DNA of 64,000 nucleotides. Source: Brassica napus. Its lineage: Eukaryota > Streptophyta > Magnoliopsida > Brassicales > Brassicaceae. The stretch spans positions 9,310,652 through 9,374,651 of the forward strand of contig NC_063444.1 in the NCBI RefSeq assembly GCF_020379485.1, given 5' to 3'. The notes beneath the pieces are model-generated. The model made no database searches. It was not told the DNA's origin and saw nothing but the letters and a program-made list of their open reading frames with translations. Below are positions 38,468-47,749 of this stretch, piece after piece. The translations under genes and the position numbers were made by a program. Positions within the stretch are counted from its first letter, which is position 1. Every line of letters starts with the position of its first letter.

Positions 38468-38485
38468 TTGACCAAAAAAAAAAAA
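38468..38485 (+). mobile_element. Mini-insertion (18 bp) with ~15-bp target duplication
   Basis: GAAGTAGCTTTGTTT (38453-38467) is repeated as GAAGTAGCTCTGTTT (38486-38500), one mismatch in 15. The insert between them is TTGACC followed by twelve A. Same pattern as at 34867 and 62907. Confidence 0.75.
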
Positions 38486-38526
38486 GAAGTAGCTCTGTTT
38501 AAAAGTAAATGTGGATAAATACGAAC

Positions 38527-38963
38527 CAGGGTTCTAAAAATCGGTCTAGGAGGCGCCTAGGCCCCCGCCTAGGCAGCAACTCGGTCCTATCCGAAACGAT
38601 TTTCTTAAAATCCGATTTATACCGATTTATATGATTCAAATTGGTTTAAACTGTTTTAAATCAGTTAAAATTGGTTAAAATCGATCTAAAATTGTCTATA
38701 TATGTTAAATAAAGCAATAATATTATTACAAATCTACAAATTTGTCTACTTTCTTCTGTTTTGTATATCTAATTTTGATAACTCATCACAATAATTTTAT
38801 AATTAAACTTAAAAACTAAAATATGTTATACAAATGTATAAAATATATAAAATAAATCAACAATTTTCTAACGCCTAGGCCTCGCCTAGGCTTCGAATAA
38901 TCCGCTTAGTCGCTAGTCCTCTATAAAGCGCATAGTTACCGCCTAGCGATTTTTAGAACATTG
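38527..38963. mobile_element. hAT-type MITE, 437 bp, with 8-bp target duplication
   Basis: Starts CAGGGTTCTAAAAATCG and ends CGATTTTTAGAACATTG, inverted copies with a hAT-like CAG start. The flanks are ATACGAAC (38519-38526) and ATACTAAC (38964-38971), an 8-bp duplication with one mismatch. Subterminal GCCTAGGC-type palindromic words lie at both ends (CGCCTAGGC near 38560; GCCTAGGCCTCGCCTAGGC near 38875). No coding capacity. Confidence 0.8.
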
Positions 38964-38971
38964 ATACTAAC

Positions 38972-39867
38972 TATGTTAACCGTTACCAGTGTAAATAAAT
39001 AGCAAAGTCGTCGTGTCTCTTTTTCTTGGAGCCCAAGCTTTTCCTGCTTCCGTAAGTTTCTCCCTATTAGTTTAGTTACAGGCTCACAGCTTCTAGACTA
39101 GTGCATATTAAAAATGTTTAATTTTGTTTTTGTATAACAAATAGATTATGATCTGCGCTTTAAATAGCGGAAATATTTTTTTCACAAAATGTAATTTACA
39201 GAATCAAAATATTTTAAAGTTTTTATTTTAGTGTATTTGAAAACTATGTAGTTATATTATTTATTTTGATTGCGGTTAGAAAGTGCGATTTTGGTTTTTT
39301 ATCAATTTAATAAATTTTATACTGATTGAAATTGTTTCGTAGTATCTAAACCTGCAAAATAAGTTAAATTTATTTTTGATTTTTTCAAAAAATATTTGAA
39401 TGTGTTAGTTAATTATTTGATTTAAAATAAAATTGACAAAAAAAATTATTAAAAAGATGAGACATAATGTTTTATATTTTTTGGATATAGGATTAATTAT
39501 TATGTTGTTCGGAAACATAGATAGTAGTATAATATTGTTTCCATAAATATTTCATAATAGAAGAGTGTATTTATTTAAAAATTTATAAAAAAAATTAGGT
39601 GCAAGGGAATGTTTCTGTTTCAATTGAGAGATGTTCTAGAGTGGTAGTTCAAGAATAACATTGTTTTAAAATGGTTGGGTCTTATCCACTGAAGCTAAAC
39701 CTATTGAATCTATTGATTATGCTTAATAATTGATTATGCTAAAGAAATATTAAGAAAGTAGAAAACAGTACATCATAGAAGGAAGTGGGAGCGTCGAGAA
39801 ACAAAGGACGGCGTCCAGACAACCAAAAATTCAAACCTTCGAAATATGAAACAACATCTTGTTCTCT
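38972..39867. other. Intergenic DNA; possible decayed Helitron end
   Basis: No gene seen. At 39141-39175 the words TAGATTATGATCTGCGCTTT and AGCGG resemble, in degraded form, the minus-strand 3' end of the Helitron in GA2OX8 intron 1, but I cannot find a matching 5' end. Confidence 0.35.
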
Positions 39868-40891
39868 GACGCCGTCTCCAAAAAGAAACTCTATTTTGAA
39901 TTTTCTAAAACTCTGCATTTGAAGTTTAAAAGAATTTTTCTCCAAAAGTAAAACTTCAAAACTATTTGTATTTTATAATATGATCGTTATATTTATCATA
40001 ACTAATTTGAATTCATAAAACTTTTGTAAATAACTAGCACATATATAAACATATCACAACAATATTAATTAATAAAATATACTATTATAGTATAAAAATT
40101 TAAATAAAAATAACTTAAGTAATATTAAACTTCAAACAAAATACAATATTATTTCATAAAATGATTTTTGTAATGCATATATGATCTATTGGTGCATTTC
40201 TAAATAAAAATGGCTCTCCTTATTTTTACTTTGTAGATTACGAGCTAAAAGTTATTGAAATCGAATGATATTGATACTTATAAATACATTAGATCGGAAC
40301 AAGAAAGTAAAAGAGAAACATAAAATATTGCTAAATACTATTTTTTCGATGATATTAATACTCATGAATATATTCGATATGAACAAGAAAAAATTGTACG
40401 AAAAAGACATCAAAAACAACAACAACAACCATCTTCAGTCACACAAAAACATTTGGACAATATTTGAAAATTTGGAAAGTTCCGAATCAAACTTACATAA
40501 CTATTAGTGTTGTTGTAATATTTAGATTTGTGTAACAATTATGTCTTCATGTAATTTTCTAAAATCTTTTTTTGTTAAGTTTCTTTTGTATATTATTATT
40601 GTCTAAATTTAGTTAAAAATATTTTAAATTTATTTTAAAGTTTTATTTAATTTTATGTGTAAAATTTAAAATCTGTTAACAAAATTTAAAATATTTATGA
40701 GATATCATTTTTTAAGGATTAAAACAATAAAGGAAAAAATATTTATGAATCATAAAGGTGAAGTGTGATTGTAAGGATCAAAATGCAAATAAAAATATGA
40801 AACTTCAAATTTGAAGTTTTGAAGTTCCTTTTTGGAGATAAAAAAAACTTCATATTTGAAGTTACAGAGTGTTTTTTGGAGATGCTCTAAG
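39868..40891. mobile_element. Probable Harbinger-type non-autonomous element, ~1.0 kb
   Basis: The right end reads GTTTTTTGGAGATGCTCTAAG, the inverted form of the GAGCATCTCC terminus seen at 19337. The left end is decayed (GCCGTCTCCAAAAAG) but continues with ACTCTGCATTTGAAGTTT, which is matched in inverse by AACTTCATATTTGAAG at the right. The interior is AT-rich; an 80-codon frame at 40265 is low complexity. Ends are approximate. Confidence 0.5.
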
Positions 40892-41216
40892 ACAGCCCAA
40901 ACTTTACTTAATTTATTTTAACATTACCAAATTTATTAATCTCTATTATCGTATCATGTTCACCATATGTCTACTAATATAGACATCATACCCATATCGT
41001 ATTTCTACAAAAAGAAAGATTTTTCCCTGTTAATTAATACAAAATTCGAAATTTTATATGACAGTAAATAAATACAATCTTAAAAGTAAATTTTTACTTT
41101 GATTAGTAGTATGTATCTAATTTCCAATAATTGCTATCCAAAATCATCATTTAGATGTTGGAAAAGAATTTGAATATAAGATAAACGTATATTTGTCTAC
41201 TCACTAAAATTACCAA
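40892..41216. other. AT-rich spacer before CACTA-2
   Basis: Nothing recognisable is seen between the Harbinger-like end and the CACTA-2 terminus. Confidence 0.4.
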
Positions 41217-41229
41217 CACTACAAGAAAA

Positions 41230-41740
41230 CAGCAAGGATTCTGAGGGAAAAAATCGTCGGAATTTCGTCGGAATATCGTTATTCCGACGACATACCGACG
41301 AAACAAGTCTTCGGAAATAATTCCTCGGAATTTCTTCTTTCCTCGGAAATCCCTCGGAATTTTCCGACGGAATTCCAAGGAAACAAACTTCCGAGGATCA
41401 CTAGTTTGTCGGAAATGTCCTCGGAATATACCGAGGGAGAACTTCGTCGGGATATTTCCTCGAACGTTCATTGATCGATGCGTTTTTGGACATATATACA
41501 TCGATCGATAGGAATATACCGACGGACATATTCCTCGGAATATTCCGAGGAACATGTCCCTCGGTATATTCCGAGGAACAGGTTTCTCGGAATATTCCGA
41601 GGGAAATGTCCCTCGGTATATACCGAGGGAACAGTTCCTCGGTATATTTCGAGGAACAGGTCACTCGGTATATTCCGAACGTTTTTTTGTAAACAGATCG
41701 ATCGATGGATTTATGTCCAAAAACGCATCGATCGATCGCG
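41230..41740. repeat. CACTA-2 subterminal repeats (left)
   Basis: More than a dozen copies of words around GGAATATTCCGAGGAA, which is nearly palindromic, plus two GATCGATCGATG blocks (about 41470-41512 and 41697-41738). Clusters with the same motif occur at 44285-44460, 44770-44860 and 51470-51770. Confidence 0.85.
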
Positions 41741-41917
41741 TAAAAAATATAATTAATTTCTTCGGAATGTAAAAATATTAATTTTTATAAAAAAAAAAAT
41801 TTCTGAAATTTAAATTCGAAAATATGAAATTAAAATTAAAATTGAAATCATATTAATTAATATTCAAAGTTTCACAAATAAAAATAAAACATTCCGAGTT
41901 TTTGGAAAAAAAAAAAA

Positions 41918-44160
41918 CTACGGGTCTGGCACGTCCGGGAACACCTCGTTCGGGTACATCCTCTGCATCATCTCCATCATTTGCTGGTTCAGCCTCCTCT
42001 GTGCCTCATAGCCCGCCTGTTGAGCCGCCATCTGGGTCTCCAACAAAGATATACGATCATCTTTGTCCTTCAACTGAGCCGTAAGTACTTCTGGATCAAC
42101 AAAGGGCGGTGGTGCAGAAGAAGGAGGAACCAACCGGGTGCGACGACCCAAACCGACCAAACGTCCCTTCTTCTTTGGAACCGACTGAATATAAAATAGC
42201 CAAATTTACAAATTTAAACCAAGAAATAAATGAATTGAACTTTAAAAAAAAAAACTTACGGATTCAACGATTTCGTTGATTCGAAACCGGGAAAAGTTGG
42301 TCGAAGCCGTCGAAGCCGTCGAAGCGTCATCCTCGGTTTGAAGCTGAGACACTTCGTCTACCACATGAGTTTGGACCAGGTCGACCACGTCCTTCACAAG
42401 ACCGTCATCAATCTGGCCGGTCTTCTTGTTGGTATACGCCCTCCTCATTATGGCGAGATCATCAACCGGCTCGCCATCATTTTCTTCCGCCTTGAAAAAA
42501 ACATAAATTAAAGAAACATTAGAAATTAGAAGAAATGCACAATAAATTAAAATTCTGAAACTCAAATAATTGAAGAAAAAGCGGTTGAACTTACCATGCG
42601 ATCTCCCAGAGTGACAATAGATTGAGCACCCAAGTTATGCTTGTAGATGCCCTTCCCTTTACGGTCGCTCCTGCGGTTGGTGGAGTTGGTGGAAGAAGTT
42701 TCTTTCGTCTCTTCCTTATCCCAATGCGCACACAACTCCTTCCAGACCGTGTCGTTCATCGACTTTGGGACCTTTTAATAAAAAAAAAAAGAAAATAGTT
42801 TAATAAATTAAAAAATAGTTTAATAAATTAAAAAATTGTTTAATAAATTAAATCGAACCTTATTGATTTCCCACTTCTTCTTCCACTCGTGGATCTGCTT
42901 CCCATAGTTGTCCATAACTTTATGGACGAAGTGGTGATAGATAAAGAGCGTCTCATCGGAATTCCAGTTGAACTCTTGCTGAAAAAAAAACACAATTAGT
43001 AGAAAATTTATATTAAAGATTAAAAATATAAGTAAAAAATTAGAATACTTACCGCAAACTGACGAAACCACAGAACCTGCTTGTCGGTAGGGAAGTGAGT
43101 GAAAGTCGGATGTCCACTGTCGAGGGCCGAGTACATCATACGGTTGATCCATGCGCTGATCCCGTTCCCGGATCGGTTGAACCTAATAAAAAGAATAAAC
43201 GGTTAATAATGAATCCAAATTTAAAGAAAAAAAAATGTTTAATTACCATGTTTGACCCCGTCCATGTGGATACGGAGTGAGATACGGAAGATGGTCACGA
43301 CCGGGCTGTTGAACCAACTCCGCAACACGCATCACTCCCGGAGGACCCGGAGGAACAGGAGCGGATGCAGCAGCGGGAGCGAGAGGAGCAGGAGCGGGTG
43401 CAGCAGAGGGAGATGTATGGTTGGAGCTGTGGGGCGAAGGGGAATCCTGAAAATGGCTGGAATCCCGAGACTGGCTCCCCGTACCACCACGACCACGACG
43501 CTGTCGAGGCCGGGTCTGATCATCATGAGACCTGTAAATTAAAAAAATATATTTAATAAATAGAGAAATATATAAATTATTTTTTTTTAAAAAAAATCCC
43601 AAATAATTTAATCACAAAAAAAGATTTATATATATTAAAAATATTTAATAAATATATAAAAATAGTTCTAATAAACAAAAAATAGTTTTAATAAATAAAA
43701 ATAGTTTAATAATTACAAAAAAATAGTTTTAATAATATATATATATATTAAAAATATTTTTAAATCCCAAATAATAGTTTTTAATCACAAAAAAAGTTTT
43801 ATAGATATTTAAAATGTTTTGTAAAATCCAAAAAATCGAATTTATATACAAAGGTTTTTTTTGTAAAATCCAAAAAATTGAATTTATATAAAAAAATCGA
43901 TTTGTAAAATACAAAAATCGATTTTATATAAAAAAAATCGATTTTATAAATACAAAAAAAAATAAAAAAATTATAAAAAAATTCTAAATCAATTCAACAA
44001 AAAAAATTATTCAACCAAATCATAATTCTAAACCTATTATACAACCAAATCACAATCCTAACCAATCACCCTAACAAAAATCTATCAAAACAACACAAAA
44101 ACCTAACAAATAGAACCTAAGAGAGTGGGATAGGGTCCTTACATGATTTGTGTAAGAGAA
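41918..44160 (-). CDS. CACTA-2 Transposase_24-like (TNP1/TNPA-type) protein
   Basis: Accessory transposition protein, presumably binding the subterminal repeats. On the minus strand the start codon appears to be split by the first intron: AT ends the first exon near 44146, and G begins the next at about 43531. The protein then begins [16 protein letters not shown]. Exons follow at about 43531-43247 (Ala/Pro-rich), 43181-43053 ([20 protein letters not shown]), 42980-42858 ([20 protein letters not shown]), 42772-42596 ([17 protein letters not shown]), 42493-42260 ([19 protein letters not shown]) and 42185-41918. The last exon is a coiled-coil-like C terminus ([20 protein letters not shown]) ending [10 protein letters not shown]. 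No in-frame stop was seen in the exons. It is similar in plan to the CACTA-1 gene but divergent in sequence. Confidence 0.75.
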
Positions 44161-44884
44161 GGGGGAGATCGCCGGAGATATCGTCGGATTTCAGGGGGAA
44201 ATCGCCGGAGAGAAGAGAGGAGTCGCGCAGAGGAAGAAGAGAGAAATGGGGAAGAAGAAGGGGCTCGTGGTTATAAAACCTAGGGTCCGACGGACATTAT
44301 CCGTCGGAATTCCGTCGGAATTCTAATTTCAATTTTCGCGAAATATTTGCCCGGCAAAATGAAAATATTCCGAGGAAATTCCGACGGATAGTAAAATATC
44401 CGTCGGAATTTCCTCGGAATATTCCGAGGAAATACCGAGGAACTAGTGTTTGGGGTTTCAAAACATCAATTTTTTGCCGTATTTCATTTCTTATACAATT
44501 GTAATTCATAACATTGAGGATTCTTTGTATTGATGAGCATAAACCATGAAATAACAAATTTCAAAACTAATTGAAAGTATTCCCTTTACCGTTCATTAAA
44601 AGGTATAAGTGTTTCTCTTATGTTGTGGGATTTCGTTCATACAATCGGAAAAATGTTAATTATACGGTAAGGAACAAATATTTGACTTCATAATGAACGT
44701 AAGACACTTAATAAGGGTTATATAGGTGTTATTCAAACCGCAAAACGTTGTTTTCGGTTTAAAAACCCAATTTCCTCGGATTATTCCGAGGGAACTCCGA
44801 GAAAACCCTCTTCTTCCTCGGAATTGCCTCGGAATATTCCGAGGAAATTCCGAGGAACTAGTGTTTGGGGTTTCAATACGTCAA

Positions 44885-45490
44885 TTTTTTTTTATAAACG
44901 GATCGATCGATGTATATATATCCAAAAACGCATCGATCGATCACTAAGATGGACCGAACCGTAAGAATGTGATCGATCGATGAGATTATCCAATCGATCG
45001 ATCGAGAATCTCAAGTGTTCCTCGGAATGTCCTCGGAAAATCTTGTAAGTTTTTTTATAAACGAATCGATCGATGGATATATGTCCAAAAACGCATCGAT
45101 CGATCACTAAGATGCACCGGACCGTAAGAATGTGATCGATCGATGAGATTATCCCATCGATCGATCGAGAATCTCAAATGTTCCTCGGAATGTCCTCGGA
45201 AAATCTTGTAAGTTTTTTTATAAACGAATTGATCGATGGATAAATGTCCAAAAACGCATCGATCGATCACAAAGATGGACCGGACCGTAAGAATGTGATC
45301 GATCGATGAGATTATCCCATCGATCGATCGAGAATCTCAAATGTTCCTCGGAATGTCTTGTAAGTTTTTTATAAAGGGATCGATCGATGGATATATGTCC
45401 AAAAACGGATCGATCGATCACTAAGATGGACCAAAGCGTAAGAATGTGATCGATCGATCCGTATTTGTTCAAAAACGCATCGATCGATGC
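44885..45490. repeat. 163-bp tandem repeat rich in CGATCGATCG palindromes
   Basis: Three nearly identical 163-bp units, and a partial fourth, start near 44889, 45052 and 45215. Each has paired CGATCGATCG words about 30 and 45 bp apart, GAGAATCTCAA, and TCCTCGGAATGTCCTCGGAA, which matches the subterminal motif of the element. The third unit has lost about 18 bp (one TCCTCGGAA copy). The array sits immediately upstream of the ATHILA-ORF1-like gene. Frames predicted in it are repeat artefacts. Confidence 0.85.
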
Positions 45491-45996
45491 GTGTGCGGGA
45501 AACAGAATTATAAGGCAAAACCCGACCTTTTTTGGATCTAAACCTCAGAACTCTCATCCCCTCCGATTTCCCTATAATCCCCCCTCCTTTCTCTCTCTAT
45601 AATCATCCGATTTGAACAATTTTGGGCTCTATTCCCCTTGATTTTTCGAGCTCTACCTGATTCCTACACTCGTTTTCACCCTAAGACATGTATACTCCGC
45701 GAATCTCCACATTCTCAAATCGTGTTCTTGAGCAATTTTTTGGGTTTTGTGAATTTCTTATTACCGTGTTGATTCCTTGATCAAATATGCATGAAACAGA
45801 TGTTTAAACATGGAATAGAACACAGTTGTCTGTGATCAACGAGTTTGGAACAGGATTTGAGATGATTTAGGGATTGAGAATTTTTTTCAATTTGGTTTTT
45901 TTTTATCACAACTCGATTCGCCTTTCATTTTCATGTTGCTTTGAGTTCTTAATTGATTATAACCATGTTGAGAGCAATGATTCTATTTTGTAGAGA

Positions 45997-47445
45997 ATGA
46001 AGCGCACGAAAACATCAGCAAAGAAGAACACACAAGAAGAGGGTTCGTCTCAGCGAGAGAAGCAAAGGCCAAAGAAGTGGGATAAGTCTGATACCACCCA
46101 CTACAACAACATGAAGAAGGTAGCCGTTCCGGCTACACAACTAGCATGTCCTGAGACGATGACAATATTGGGAATCAAAGCAGACATTGAAGGGCTGTTC
46201 CAGAACATGGGTCTAGGCCAACTATGCAACCTCAACGAACCCACTTATCCGGAGTTGGTACGCCAGTTCATAGCATCCGCATACGTCAGCCGTCCCGATG
46301 ATAGCCATCAGGAAGGTTTTCTGGCATTCGTAGTGCAGAAAGTATACTATGAGGTATCTTTCACAGACCTCTGCGGACTATTTGGATTGAGTGCAGGGGA
46401 GAGGACATCTGGTCTTTATTGGACTTCAGAGCTGTTGAACTTCTGGGAAACGATTGGCACAGGGGTTTATAGATCTTCTCAGGCAAAGGAGTCACTTATC
46501 CGGAGCCCAGTACTGAGATATGCCACACGCCTCATTGGCTCATTGCTATACGGGACAACCACAGCCGCATCAGTCACGCAATGGGAGTTGTGCCTCCTGT
46601 ACCAAGGTGTGAGGCATTTGCTACCGGCATTTGGAAACTCTACATTCCCACCTGCTACTGCCTTCAACATGGGAGCGGTGCTGGCCGCAAACTTAGCAGG
46701 ATACAAGGGGAAAGTAACCAAATCCAAGAGCAATGCATGTGGATTTGGTGCAGTGATTACTCGGATCCTTAGACATGTGGGTGTAGACTGCGAGAACCAG
46801 CAGGTAGCACTGGACAGATCGAACAACATTGCTTGGAACTACCTGGATGTCATTTCTCTAGTAAGTAAGGAGTTCATAGCTGGTCCCCACTCGAGGATCG
46901 ATCGGGATGGTCCTTACGTCTACGTATTCCAGGACCGAGCGAAGAAAACACTCTACTGCCACCTGCCTCAGATCGGCCTGACTGCTCTACTTTCAGAGGC
47001 TGCAGTTGAGTTCCTACCCCCTGCTACCGCACTAGTAGACAAGCCATCCTTCTTCACGCCAAAATATCAGACCAAAGGCAAGGCCGTGGTTGATGAAGAA
47101 GGAGAAGATGAGGCTGCACAAGCCATTCCAGATGATTCACAACCCCATCAGCTACTCCCATCAGACTCCAGCCAGTACAAGCTGCAAGAGCTTCCACCGA
47201 ACGCCACTTCGCGCCAGCAACAACATTGGAGAGATCAGAGCATAAAGACAAACAACGACATGCTACACAAGATCTGGGCTGCCATTTCACGTATCAGGCC
47301 GTGTCGTTGCCAAAAGGATGATGTAGTTCATCGGGACAACTCTCCATCCAGCTCTGGTTCGGGTTCGAGTGGTACACACAGGGTAAGAAAGAGGTCCAAG
47401 AGACCCAACGATGCAGGAACATCTGGAGCAGGAGACGAGGAGTAG
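45997..47445 (+). CDS. ATHILA ORF1-like protein carried inside CACTA-2
   Basis: Intact 482-codon ORF on the strand opposite to the transposase genes. The middle resembles the ATHILA ORF-1 family of plant gypsy retrotransposons: TYPELVRQFIASAYVS, YEVSFTDLCGLFGLSAGERT, LNFWETIGTGVY, IRSPVLRYATRLIGSLLYG. A basic N terminus (residues 1-30) precedes it, and the C terminus is Ser/Gly-rich with a basic RVRKRSKRP motif that could be a nuclear signal. No protease, reverse transcriptase or integrase follows, so this is a lone ORF1 and not a nested retroelement. A likely leader intron ends in TTTTGTAG at 45993, just before the ATG at 45997. The function of the family is not established; a role for the CACTA element is inference. 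Confidence 0.72.
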   Translation: MKRTKTSAKKNTQEEGSSQREKQRPKKWDKSDTTHYNNMKKVAVPATQLACPETMTILGIKADIEGLFQNMGLGQLCNLNEPTYPELVRQFIASAYVSRPDDSHQEGFLAFVVQKVYYEVSFTDLCGLFGLSAGERTSGLYWTSELLNFWETIGTGVYRSSQAKESLIRSPVLRYATRLIGSLLYGTTTAASVTQWELCLLYQGVRHLLPAFGNSTFPPATAFNMGAVLAANLAGYKGKVTKSKSNACGFGAVITRILRHVGVDCENQQVALDRSNNIAWNYLDVISLVSKEFIAGPHSRIDRDGPYVYVFQDRAKKTLYCHLPQIGLTALLSEAAVEFLPPATALVDKPSFFTPKYQTKGKAVVDEEGEDEAAQAIPDDSQPHQLLPSDSSQYKLQELPPNATSRQQQHWRDQSIKTNNDMLHKIWAAISRIRPCRCQKDDVVHRDNSPSSSGSGSSGTHRVRKRSKRPNDAGTSGAGDEE

Positions 47446-47749
47446 GAGCTATCACCGGCCAGTATTGCCATTTGATTTCCGACCGCGCTATTTTATTTTC
47501 TTTTCTATTCTAACGTTTTATGGTCTTATTTTCTGTTAATTTTGAACTTAGTTTTTTTTTTTCTTAATTATGAGTTCGTATTTCTTTTACATGGTTTCTT
47601 CGTTTTATTTGGTTGTGTTTTGAGTAGTTTTTAATTCGTATTCAGCTTTGCCTTGCTAGATAAACCAAATAACTAATATCCGAGGAAAGAGGTTATATCA
47701 AGTGTTCCTCGGAATTTCCTCGGTATTTCTTAAAAAAAAAAAAAAAAAA
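47446..47749. other. Spacer between converging genes in CACTA-2
   Basis: 3' flank of the ATHILA-ORF1-like gene and of the transposase, which converge here. It includes a short pair of subterminal-type words (TTCCTCGGAATTTCCTCGG, about 47704-47722) and an A-run at 47731-47748. Confidence 0.6.

Noticed and set aside
44892..45557. Several 62-84 codon ORFs containing IDRS/IHRSI
   Set aside because: Translations of the 163-bp tandem repeat and GATCGATC blocks.
46479..46829. Antisense ORF within the ATHILA-ORF1-like gene
   Set aside because: Shadow of the conserved sense frame.
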